This document shows, one piece after another, positions 1 to 9,504 of a stretch of DNA of 38,081 nucleotides. Position 1 is the first letter of the stretch, and the number at the start of each line of letters is the position of its first letter. Origin of the DNA: Streptosporangiales bacterium (GTDB lineage: Bacteria; Actinomycetota; Actinomycetes; Streptosporangiales; WHST01); NCBI GenBank assembly GCA_009379825.1, contig WHTA01000057.1, positions 1 through 38,081 of the forward strand, given 5' to 3'. The translations under genes were made by a program, and so were the position numbers. The notes under the pieces were generated by a model, which made no database searches, was not told the DNA's origin, and was given only the letters and a program-made list of their open reading frames with translations.

Positions 1-116
1 CCACCGGAGTCTTCACCCGCATCGCCCAGCGACTCCTCGCCCTCACCTCCGGCATCTGGACCAACTGGACCACCGGCGTCACCAGCAAACGATCACTAAC
101 CGCCTACGACCACTGA
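1..116 (+). mobile_element. 3' end of an IS982-like transposase gene
   Basis: An open frame runs in from the left edge and stops at TGA 114-116. Its last residues include RIAQRLLALTSGIWTNW and end in SLTAYDH, which resembles the C terminus of IS982-family transposases in actinobacteria, as I recall it. Only about 37 codons lie in the window, so nothing can be said about intactness. The sequence just after the stop (about 117-136) may hold the terminal inverted repeat, but the other end is outside the window. It matters because the element ends only some 30-50 bases before the regulatory region of the ATP synthase operon. Confidence 0.6.
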
Positions 117-137
117 CCAAGGAATCAACCATCTAGG

Positions 138-155
138 GGCGGTAAAGACTCCGCC
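138..155. repeat. short inverted repeat before the atp operon
   Basis: GGCGG (138-142) and CCGCC (151-155) form a 5-bp stem around an 8-base loop. There is no T-run, so it is a weak terminator at best. It could end transcription from the upstream transposase gene or be part of the element's end. Confidence 0.3.
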
Positions 156-163
156 AAGGACTT

Positions 164-179
164 TGTGATAGCTTTCACG
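164..179. promoter_or_regulatory. CRP/GlxR-like operator upstream of the ATP synthase operon
   Basis: TGTGA (164-168), six bases, then TCACG (175-179) matches the CRP-family consensus TGTGA-N6-TCACA at nine of the ten fixed positions. It lies about 93 bases before the atpI start. In Corynebacterium the CRP homologue GlxR controls respiratory-chain genes, and from memory the ATP synthase operon as well, so a cAMP-responsive regulator here is plausible. I could not pick a convincing -10 hexamer, so activator or repressor action is open. Confidence 0.5.
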
Positions 180-271
180 AGCAGGGGTCCTTACGGGGTG
201 GACCACTCGCTACCTGCAGTCTTCTACGACCGATACGTGCCAACGACCCCACTGGCCCGGAGGCCAACCGC

Positions 272-682
272 ATGAAAGCGATCGACCTCCGCCTCCTGCG
301 AGGTGCAGCGCTGCCGACCGTCGTGGTCGCGGCAGCCGCCGTCGTGGTGTGTGCCGTGGTCGCCGGCGGCAAGGGAGCGCTCGCCGCGGCGCTGGCTGGC
401 GTGGTCGTGGTGGCCTTCTTCACCGTCAGCCTGGTCGCGGTGGCCAAGGCCGGCGACGTCTTCCCGCAGCTGATGCTCCCTGTGGCACTTGCCACATACG
501 TGATCAAGCTGCTGGTGCTCTACGTGGTGATCGGCGCCTTCGTCGACGTCCGGTGGATGTCGCCCAGGGCGTTCGCGGTGACGGTGATCGCCCTGACCCT
601 GGTCTGGACGGCCGCCGAGGTGCGCACGTTCTTCCGGCAGCGGATCCTCTACGTGGAGCCGTCCGCGGGGGAGGGCTCATGA
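272..682 (+). CDS. atpI: AtpI-like small membrane protein, first gene of the atp operon
   Basis: A 136-residue, very hydrophobic protein with about four predicted membrane segments (roughly residues 10-32, 36-60, 66-92 and 100-118) and a short charged tail. Proteins of this type precede atpB in actinobacteria (Rv1303 in M. tuberculosis). AtpI proteins in other bacteria help assemble the c-ring or stabilise the Fo part, but the actinobacterial members are poorly studied. The ATG at 272 has a purine-rich CGGAGG about 7 bases upstream. Family assignment rests on position and hydropathy more than on a diagnostic motif. Confidence 0.75.
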   Translation: MKAIDLRLLRGAALPTVVVAAAAVVVCAVVAGGKGALAAALAGVVVVAFFTVSLVAVAKAGDVFPQLMLPVALATYVIKLLVLYVVIGAFVDVRWMSPRAFAVTVIALTLVWTAAEVRTFFRQRILYVEPSAGEGS

Positions 683-760
683 GCGCCGCGTACCGGCGGT
701 CGCCGTTCCTGCCTCCCGATTTCGTCGCGAGGTCCGGCCGCTGCTATCGTCCGCAGCGGG

Positions 761-982
761 ATGAGTGCACCGGATCCGCGGGACGACGAGCACCGGGCGG
801 CTGCCAGCGTCGGTTGGACCGGGCTCAGTCTGATGCTCTCCGGCATGGCGGTCTACGGCGGTATCGGGTGGGCGCTGGACAAGTTCGTCATGCACCGGAC
901 GCTCTTCCTGCCCATCGGCCTGGTGGTCGGGATCGGTCTGGGCATCTACATGCTGTATGTCCGTCTCGTGCGCATGAAGTGA
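761..982 (+). CDS. AtpZ/AtpI-family Fo accessory protein
   Basis: A 73-residue protein with a charged N terminus followed by two membrane segments (about residues 19-40 and 47-68), the standard shape of AtpZ/AtpI-family proteins. The segment around VYGGIGWALDKF is the conserved glycine-rich first helix and loop of that family. AtpZ has been linked to magnesium or calcium handling and c-ring assembly in other bacteria; the role here is inferred. It sits 78 bases after atpI, with a TATCGT hexamer 10 bases before the ATG that could be an internal promoter. The start has no clear Shine-Dalgarno sequence. Confidence 0.75.
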   Translation: MSAPDPRDDEHRAAASVGWTGLSLMLSGMAVYGGIGWALDKFVMHRTLFLPIGLVVGIGLGIYMLYVRLVRMK

Positions 983-1007
983 TGCGCCGTCTCGGGAAGG
1001 TGTCTGG

Positions 1008-2148
<1,141 letters not shown>

Positions 2149-2186
2149 ACCGGCTCGACGACAACCAAAGCTAAAGCGGAGATGCG

Positions 2187-2723
2187 ATGACGTTGAAACT
2201 CGCCGCCGAGTCGGGCGGAAACCCGCTGATCCCGCCGATCGGCGAGCTGATCATCGGCACGATCTGCTTCCTCGCGCTGTTCGGGTTGCTGTACAAGGTG
2301 GCCTACCCGGGTATCAGGCGGACCCTGGAAGAGCGCGCTGACAAGATCGAAGGCGGGCTGCAACGGGCCGAGGAGGCACAGGCTGAGGCACAGCGCACGC
2401 TGGAGCAGTACAAGCAGCAGCTGGCAGAGGCCCGGCAGGAGGCGGCCGGCATCAGGGAGAAGGCGCACGCCGACGGCAAGGCGATCGTCGACGAGGCGCG
2501 GGAGACCGCGCGCGCCGAGGCCCAGCGGATCGTCGACAACGCCAGGCAGCAGATGGACGCCGACCGACAGCAGGTCGTCGCGCAGCTGCGCCAGGAGGTC
2601 GGTCGGCTCTCCACCGACCTGGCGACGCGGATCGTCGGCGAGTCACTCGAAGACGAGGAGCGGCAGCGGCGGGTCGTGGACCGGTTCCTCGCCGACCTCG
2701 AGCGGGAGCGTGAGCTGACGTGA
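2187..2723 (+). CDS. atpF: ATP synthase Fo subunit b
   Basis: Subunit b (178 residues) is the peripheral stalk linking subunit a to F1. One membrane helix lies at about residues 18-38, followed by a long charged, Ala/Glu/Gln/Arg-rich helix to the C terminus, typical of the b dimer. The next gene, atpH, begins with a 4-base overlap (GTGA), implying translational coupling. In mycobacteria b and delta are organised partly as a fusion; here they are separate, which argues against a mycobacterial source. Confidence 0.95.
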   Translation: MTLKLAAESGGNPLIPPIGELIIGTICFLALFGLLYKVAYPGIRRTLEERADKIEGGLQRAEEAQAEAQRTLEQYKQQLAEARQEAAGIREKAHADGKAIVDEARETARAEAQRIVDNARQQMDADRQQVVAQLRQEVGRLSTDLATRIVGESLEDEERQRRVVDRFLADLERERELT

Positions 2724-3553
2724 CCAGTGCGGCGGACCTACACGGCGCGAGCCGGGCGTCGAGGGCGGCGGTGGAACAGCGGCTCGGTGAGCTCGCTGCG
2801 GCGGCTGGCTTCGACCCCCAGACGGTCGGCGAGGAGTTGTTCGCCGTCGTCGCGCTGCTGAACGCGGAGCACGGGGTGCGCCGCACGCTGGTCGACACCA
2901 CGCGGCCTGCGCAGGCCCGCGCCGAGATGGTCGCGTCGCTGTTCGACGGCAGGGTCTCGGCGCCGAGCGTCGAGCTGCTCAAGACGGCGGTGGCACACCG
3001 GTGGACCCGCGGCCACGACCTCACCGACACGCTCGAGCGCTGCGGTGTGATCGTGACCCTGGACGCGGCAGAGCGTGCCGGTGCCGGTGAGGACGTCGAG
3101 GACGAGCTGTTCAGGTTCGCCCGGCTGGTCGACGGCAACCCCGGGCTGCGCCGGGCGCTGTCCGACGAGTCCGCCCCGGCGGAGAGCAAGAACGCACTGC
3201 TCGACCAACTGCTTGGCAGCCGCGCTACCGCGGTCACCGGGCGGCTGGTCGCGGAGGCGGTCACCCAGGCCCGCGGTCGTTCGATCGAGGCGACCATCGA
3301 GGGCTACGCACGTACCGCGGCGGAGCGTCGCAGGCAGCTGGTCGCACACGTCGTGAGCGCGGTGGCGCTCACCGACGAGCAGCGCACCAGGCTGGCGGGG
3401 GCGCTGAGTCGGCAGTACGGCACTGCCATCCACCTGGACGTCCAGGTCGACCCGACGATGGCAGGTGGCATCAAGGTGCAGCTCGGTGACGAGGTCATCG
3501 ACGGCACCATCGACACCAGGCTGGCCGAGGCTCGACGCCGGCTGGCCGGGTAG
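2720..3553 (+). CDS. atpH: ATP synthase F1 subunit delta
   Basis: Subunit delta caps the alpha3-beta3 head and holds the peripheral stalk. At 277 residues it is about 100 longer than E. coli delta (177); the extension is N-terminal, and long delta subunits are usual in actinobacteria. The C-terminal part (about 100-277) holds the conserved OSCP/delta domain ending in a segment rich in Gly, Asp and Arg (IDGTIDTRLAEARRRL). The GTG start overlaps the atpF stop codon. Confidence 0.93.
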   Translation: MTSAADLHGASRASRAAVEQRLGELAAAAGFDPQTVGEELFAVVALLNAEHGVRRTLVDTTRPAQARAEMVASLFDGRVSAPSVELLKTAVAHRWTRGHDLTDTLERCGVIVTLDAAERAGAGEDVEDELFRFARLVDGNPGLRRALSDESAPAESKNALLDQLLGSRATAVTGRLVAEAVTQARGRSIEATIEGYARTAAERRRQLVAHVVSAVALTDEQRTRLAGALSRQYGTAIHLDVQVDPTMAGGIKVQLGDEVIDGTIDTRLAEARRRLAG

Positions 3554-3622
3554 CAACCGCATGGACGTTCGAAGGACGTGGCTGCCGATGGTGGTCGCGC
3601 AGACGAGACAGGGAAGCGAGAT

Positions 3623-5263
3623 ATGGCGGAGCTGACGATCCGTCCGGACGAGATCCGGGATGCGCTGGAGCGCTTCGTCCAGTCGTACGAGCCGGCGACT
3701 TCCTCGCGCGAGGAAGTCGGCACCGTCGTCTACTGCGGCGACGGCATCGCCAGGGTCGAGGGGCTGCCCTCGGCGATGGCGAACGAGCTGTTGGAGTTCG
3801 CCGACGGCACCCGCGGCCTCGCGCTCGACCTGGACGTGCGGGAGATCGGTGCCATCGTGCTCGGTGAGTACGGTGGCATCGAAGAAGGACAGCAGGTACG
3901 GCGCACCGGCGAGGTGCTGAGCGTGCCCGTCGGCGAGGGGTACCTCGGCCGGGTGGTGGACGCCCTGGGCAAGCCGCTCGACGGCAAGGGCGACATCGAG
4001 ACCGACGAGACCCGCATCCTCGAGCTGCAGGCGCCGACCGTGGTGCAGCGGCAGCCGGTGAAGGAGCCGCTGCAGACCGGCATCAAGGCGATCGACGCGC
4101 TGATCCCGATCGGCCGTGGGCAGCGCGAGCTGATCATCGGTGACCGGCAGACCGGCAAGACCGCCGTCGCCGTCGACACGATCATCAACCAGAAGGCGAA
4201 CTGGGAGACCGGCGACCCGGACAAGCAGGTGCGCTGCATCTACGTGGCGATCGGGCAGAAGGGCTCGACCATCGCGTCCGTGCGGAACACGCTCGAGGAG
4301 AACGGCGCGCTGGAGTACACGACCATCGTCGCGGCGCCCGCGTCCGACCCGGCCGGGTACAAGTACATCGCGCCGTACACCGGTTCCTCGATCGGCCAGC
4401 ACTGGATGTACCAGGGCAAGCACGTGCTGATCGTCTTCGACGACCTGACCAAGCAGGCCGAGGCGTACCGTGCGGTGTCGCTGCTGCTGCGCCGGCCGCC
4501 GGGGCGTGAGGCCTACCCGGGTGACGTCTTCTACCTGCACTCGCGGCTGCTGGAGCGCTGTGCGAAGCTCTCCGACGAGCTCGGCCGTGGCTCGATGACC
4601 GGCCTGCCGATCATCGAGACCAAGGCGAACGACATCTCGGCGTACGTGCCGACGAACGTCATCTCCATCACCGACGGCCAGCTGTTCCTGGAGAGCGACC
4701 TGTTCAACCAGGGCCAGCGGCCGGCGATCCACGTCGGTAACTCCGTCTCCCGTGTCGGTGGCTCGGCACAGGTGAAGGCCATGCGGAAGGTCAGCGGCCG
4801 GTTGAAGATCGACCTGGCCCAGTACCGCGAGCTGGAGGCGTTCGCGCAGTTCGGCTCCGGCCTGGACGCGACGTCGCTGGCGCAGCTGGCCCGCGGTGCG
4901 CGCCAGATGGAGCTGATCAAGCAGCCGCAGTACTCGCCGTACCCGGTGCAGCACCAGGTGGTGTCCATGTGGCTGGGCTCCGGCCAGATCGACGAGGTGC
5001 CGATCGAGGACGTCGCCAGGTTCGAGCGTGAGTTCATCGAGACCGTCGGCCGCGACCACCCGGGCATCTACGCGCAGATCGTGGAGACCGGTGAGGTGGA
5101 CGACGACGGCTTCACCACGCTGGAGAAGGCGATCGGCGACTTCAAGAAGCAGTTCCAGACCTCAAGCGGCGAGATCCTGGTCAAGGACGAGCCGGTCGAG
5201 GCGCTGGAAGAGGAAGACGTCGACCAGGAGAAGATCACCGTTCGCCGCAGGTCGGGCAACTAG
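3623..5263 (+). CDS. atpA: ATP synthase F1 subunit alpha
   Basis: Subunit alpha (546 residues) alternates with beta in the F1 head and binds nucleotide at the non-catalytic sites. The Walker A motif GDRQTGKT is at residues 173-180, and the arginine finger in SVSRVGG is Arg377 (E. coli Arg376). The start ATG at 3623 is chosen over an upstream in-frame candidate at 3578 because GGGAAGCGAG directly precedes it and homologues begin with this N terminus. The C terminus runs about 30 residues beyond the E. coli protein as a strongly acidic then basic tail ([12 protein letters not shown] then RRRSGN). A C-terminal extension of alpha suppresses ATP hydrolysis in mycobacteria. Confidence 0.97.
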   Translation: MAELTIRPDEIRDALERFVQSYEPATSSREEVGTVVYCGDGIARVEGLPSAMANELLEFADGTRGLALDLDVREIGAIVLGEYGGIEEGQQVRRTGEVLSVPVGEGYLGRVVDALGKPLDGKGDIETDETRILELQAPTVVQRQPVKEPLQTGIKAIDALIPIGRGQRELIIGDRQTGKTAVAVDTIINQKANWETGDPDKQVRCIYVAIGQKGSTIASVRNTLEENGALEYTTIVAAPASDPAGYKYIAPYTGSSIGQHWMYQGKHVLIVFDDLTKQAEAYRAVSLLLRRPPGREAYPGDVFYLHSRLLERCAKLSDELGRGSMTGLPIIETKANDISAYVPTNVISITDGQLFLESDLFNQGQRPAIHVGNSVSRVGGSAQVKAMRKVSGRLKIDLAQYRELEAFAQFGSGLDATSLAQLARGARQMELIKQPQYSPYPVQHQVVSMWLGSGQIDEVPIEDVARFEREFIETVGRDHPGIYAQIVETGEVDDDGFTTLEKAIGDFKKQFQTSSGEILVKDEPVEALEEEDVDQEKITVRRRSGN

Positions 5264-5298
5264 TGGGGCACTCGGCGGCGAGGGATAAGAGGTAGCTC

Positions 5299-6207
5299 AT
5301 GGCGGAGACCTTCCAGACATACCGCCGGCGGATCAGGTCGGTGAAGTCGATCGCCAAGATCACGCGGGCGATGGAGCTCATCGCGGCGTCGCGCATCGTC
5401 AAGGCGCGCGAACGCGTGGCCGCCTCGACGCCGTATGCCAAGGAGATCACCGCGGCAGTGTCGGCGGCGGCGAGCAACGCCACCGTCGACCACGCGCTGC
5501 TGACCGAGAACGAGCAGCCCACCAAGGCGGCGATGCTGCTGCTGACCGCGGACCGCGGGTTCGCCGGTGCCTACACGGCGAACGTCCTCAAGGAGGGCGA
5601 AGCGCTGATCGGCCTGCTCGACGAGCAGGGCAAGGCCACGGCGCCGTACGTCTGCGGCACCAAGGGCATCAACTGGTACCGCTTCCGGCAGCGGGAGTTC
5701 GCCGACTCGTGGTCGGGGTTCAGCGAGCAGCCGGCGTACGAGGACGCACGGCAGGTCGGCCAGACCCTCGTCGACGCGTTCCTCACGCCCACCGAGGAGG
5801 GCGGTGTCGACGAGATCCACATCGTCTACACCGAGTTCGTCTCCATGCTGACGCAGCGCACCCAGGTGCTCAGGCTGCTGCCGCTGGAGGTGGAGGAGAC
5901 GGACGAGCCGCCGGCGGAGGGCACGTTCCCGCTGTACGAGTTCGAGCCGTCGCCCGAGCAGGTGCTCGAGGAGCTGCTGCCGCGCTACATCAACAGCCGG
6001 ATCTACAACGCGATGCTGCAGGCGGCCGCGTCCGAGCAGGCGGCGAGGCAGCGCGCGATGAAGTCCGCGACGGACAACGCCAACGAGCTGGTCGAGACCT
6101 ACACCAGGTTGCAGAACGCGGCTCGCCAGGCACAGATCACCCAGGAAATCAGTGAGATCGTCGGTGGCGCGAACGCCCTTGCGGATGCCACCGCGGGGAG
6201 TGAGTGA
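5299..6207 (+). CDS. atpG: ATP synthase F1 subunit gamma
   Basis: Subunit gamma (302 residues) is the rotating central shaft. The N-terminal helix (residues 1-50: YRRRIRSVKSIAKITRAMEL) and the C-terminal helix ending in TRLQNAARQAQITQEISEIV form the coiled-coil shaft inside the head and are highly conserved. It is slightly longer than the 287-residue E. coli protein. The ATG has AAGAGG ten bases upstream. It is separated from atpA by 35 bases and from atpD by 7, so all three are read from one transcript. Confidence 0.96.
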   Translation: MAETFQTYRRRIRSVKSIAKITRAMELIAASRIVKARERVAASTPYAKEITAAVSAAASNATVDHALLTENEQPTKAAMLLLTADRGFAGAYTANVLKEGEALIGLLDEQGKATAPYVCGTKGINWYRFRQREFADSWSGFSEQPAYEDARQVGQTLVDAFLTPTEEGGVDEIHIVYTEFVSMLTQRTQVLRLLPLEVEETDEPPAEGTFPLYEFEPSPEQVLEELLPRYINSRIYNAMLQAAASEQAARQRAMKSATDNANELVETYTRLQNAARQAQITQEISEIVGGANALADATAGSE

Positions 6208-6214
6208 GGCATAG

Positions 6215-7642
<1,428 letters not shown>

Positions 7643-7730
7643 TTACCGCAAGCCGGCCGACCGGACGGAGGACCATGCGGGTTATCCTCTGCATAAGGAA
7701 GGCCATACCCTCGGCCCCGGAGGTCTGCTA

Positions 7731-8123
7731 GTGGCCCAGTTACACGTCGAGCTCGTATCTCCCGAGCGCAAGGTGTGGTCGGGAGACGCGCACATGGTCG
7801 TCGCCAAGACCACCGACGGCGACATCGGTGTGCTGCCCAACCACGTGCCGGTGCTCGGCACGTTCGCGGAGGGCAGCGTGCTGCGGGTGCTCGACGAGCA
7901 GAACAACGAGCTGCTGCGCGCTGCGGTGCACGGCGGCTTCCTGTCGGTAGCAGACAACCACGTGTCGGTCCTGGCCGAGTCGGCGGAGCTCGGCGACGAA
8001 GTCGACGTCGAGGCGGCGCGCAGCGCGTACGAGCGCGGGCTGGCTTCGCTCGAAGACGAAGACGCGCGAGCGGAAGCGAAGCGGGCACAGGCACGACTAC
8101 GGGCCGCGGGGGTCGAGGTCTAG
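7731..8123 (+). CDS. atpC: ATP synthase F1 subunit epsilon
   Basis: Subunit epsilon (130 residues) binds gamma and the c-ring and can inhibit ATP hydrolysis. Residues 1-85 form the conserved beta-sandwich (LHVELVSPERKVWSGDA near the start), and 90-130 the C-terminal helical hairpin, which is long and Ala/Arg/Glu-rich. The GTG start at 7731 is supported by CCGGAGG seven bases upstream. The gap from atpD (88 bases) is the longest in the F1 part of the operon, but I see no terminator in it. Confidence 0.95.
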   Translation: MAQLHVELVSPERKVWSGDAHMVVAKTTDGDIGVLPNHVPVLGTFAEGSVLRVLDEQNNELLRAAVHGGFLSVADNHVSVLAESAELGDEVDVEAARSAYERGLASLEDEDARAEAKRAQARLRAAGVEV

Positions 8124-8159
8124 CAGCCGAGCACGGACGACCCAAGGGCGGAGCAGCGC

Positions 8160-8672
8160 ATGGGGGGACACACCGCACAGCAGGGCGAGCTGGTCACGCC
8201 CGGCGATGTGGTGTTCCTCTTTGTCAGGAGCCTCGCCGTCGACAGCATCGGCCTGCTGCTTGGCATCCTCGTCGTCATCGCTCTGCTGTTCGTCGCGTTG
8301 ACCATCAGGCGCCGGATGCTGTTGCGCGGCGCCGGCACGATCGACTGCTCGCTGCGCCGGCGGCCTGGCAACCTGGGCCGTGGCTGGGTGCTCGGCGTGG
8401 CCAGGTACGACGGCGACGAGCTGAAGTGGTTCCGGGTGTTCAGCTTCGCGGCGCGGCCGAGCGAGGTGGTGTCCAGGCGCGACCTGACCGTCCGGCGCAG
8501 GCGCACGCCGACCGGGCCCGAGGCGCTCGCGGTGAACGCCGGTGCCGTCGTCGTCGAGGTCACCGTCGGGCGCCGGTCGCTGGAGCTGGCGATGAGCGAG
8601 AGCGCGCTCACCGGTTTCCTGGCCTGGCTGGAGGCGGCGCCGCCTGGCGCGTACATCGACCACATCACGTGA
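8160..8672 (+). CDS. DUF2550 membrane-anchored protein
   Basis: A 170-residue protein with one N-terminal membrane helix (about residues 25-50) followed by a basic, soluble C-terminal domain rich in beta structure, including WFRVFSFAARP. This matches DUF2550, a family of unknown function found directly downstream of atpC in many actinobacteria (Rv1312 in M. tuberculosis). It begins 36 bases after the atpC stop, so it is probably cotranscribed with the ATP synthase. Its constant position suggests a link to ATP synthase assembly or the membrane, but this has not been shown. Confidence 0.85.
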   Translation: MGGHTAQQGELVTPGDVVFLFVRSLAVDSIGLLLGILVVIALLFVALTIRRRMLLRGAGTIDCSLRRRPGNLGRGWVLGVARYDGDELKWFRVFSFAARPSEVVSRRDLTVRRRRTPTGPEALAVNAGAVVVEVTVGRRSLELAMSESALTGFLAWLEAAPPGAYIDHIT

Positions 8673-8690
8673 CCCGCGGAGGAGGGTGCG

Positions 8691-9299
8691 TTGGCGCGAC
8701 GTGGGCGCCCACCTGGTGGTGACGCGCAGCGCCGCCGCATCCTCGCGGCGGTGATGCCACTGGTCGCCGAGCGCGGGCTCACCGCGGTGCGGCTGGTGGA
8801 CGTGGCCGCCGCGAGCGGTGTCTCCGTGGGCATGATCCAGCACTACTTCCGCAGCCGGGACGCCCTGCTCGACCAGGCGTTCCACGACTACTGCATGACG
8901 GTGGTCGAGCGCATGCGCACGGCGGCCGGCACCGGCGACGACCCGTGGGGCCGGGTGGTCGCGCTCTGCCGCGCGGCCACGGCATCCACCCGGATGCGCC
9001 AGCGCGCGGTCACCTGGCTCGACTTCGTCAACCAGGCCGCGCGTGACCCCCGCCGTCGCCGGGTGGTGCAGCAGGTGTACGAGGCCTGGTTCGACGCCCT
9101 GCGCACGGTAATCGACGACGGCGCCCGCGAGGGCGTCTTCCAGCTCACCGACGACCCCGCCGTCGTCGCCGAGCAGCTGGTCACCATGGTCGACGGCCTG
9201 GACGTGGCGGTCGCCATGCGCCTACGCCGAGCGGACCAGAACTGGCGGGAGAGCCGCCTTATCGGCGCCGCCCGCGCCCTCCTCGGCGTCCCCGCCTGA
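8691..9299 (+). CDS. TetR-family transcriptional regulator
   Basis: A 202-residue regulator. Residues about 10-58 form the TetR helix-turn-helix, with recognition-helix region SGVSVGMIQHYFRSRDALL; the C-terminal ligand domain looks like the BetI-type subgroup. The TTG start at 8691 is supported by a near-perfect GGAGGAGG at 8678-8685. It lies 18 bases after DUF2550, so some transcripts may read in from the atp operon. The likely target is the symporter/flavoenzyme cassette directly downstream, whose promoter carries a dyad symmetric sequence (9348-9369). The ligand is unknown. Confidence 0.88.
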   Translation: MARRGRPPGGDAQRRRILAAVMPLVAERGLTAVRLVDVAAASGVSVGMIQHYFRSRDALLDQAFHDYCMTVVERMRTAAGTGDDPWGRVVALCRAATASTRMRQRAVTWLDFVNQAARDPRRRRVVQQVYEAWFDALRTVIDDGAREGVFQLTDDPAVVAEQLVTMVDGLDVAVAMRLRRADQNWRESRLIGAARALLGVPA

Positions 9300-9328
9300 C
9301 TCGTTGACAAACCTCGCCGCGGTGGGAG

Positions 9329-9357
9329 TTGACAGGGTGCGATGGTTTTCCAATACT
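9329..9357 (+). promoter_or_regulatory. sigma-70-type promoter of the symporter cassette
   Basis: A perfect -35 hexamer TTGACA (9329-9334) is separated by 17 bases from AATACT (9352-9357), a good -10. A second TTGACA sits 25 bases further upstream (9304-9309). The stretch is conspicuously AT-rich compared with its surroundings. Confidence 0.65.
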
Positions 9358-9369
9358 GCAATATTGATA
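9348..9369. promoter_or_regulatory. dyad operator, probable TetR-family binding site
   Basis: CAATA (9351-9355) and TATTG (9362-9366) are perfect inverted arms around six bases; the symmetry continues imperfectly outward (TTTCC against GATAA). The dyad covers the -10 hexamer, so a bound repressor would block RNA polymerase. It sits between the TetR gene and the gene set it most likely controls. Confidence 0.55.
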
Positions 9370-9402
9370 ATTGCCGACGGGGGCGAAACCTGAGGAGGGG
9401 CA

Positions 9403-9504
9403 TTGGGGCCCATGCTCGTCGCCGTGTACTACGGCGTGCTTCCGCTCTTGGTCGTCGTCGTCTCGTGGGTGCTCATCCGCCGTAGCTACGGAAGGCGGCG
9501 CTGA
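9403..9504 (+). CDS. tiny single-helix membrane protein, symporter partner
   Basis: A 33-residue open frame: a few residues, one membrane helix (YYGVLPLLVVVVSWVLI) and a basic end RRSYGRRR. The TTG start at 9403 lies 4 bases after GAGGAGG and fits better than the ATG at 9412, which is 13 bases away. The stop overlaps the symporter start as TGATG, implying translational coupling. Small one-helix proteins encoded just before sodium:solute symporters recur in bacteria and are thought to be accessory subunits (compare YhdT with PanF). I infer the same here; conservation could not be tested. Confidence 0.65.
   Translation: MGPMLVAVYYGVLPLLVVVVSWVLIRRSYGRRR

Noticed and set aside
138-155. Intrinsic terminator of the left transposase
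   Set aside because: The stem is only 5 bp with an 8-base loop and no T-run; kept only as a weak inverted repeat.
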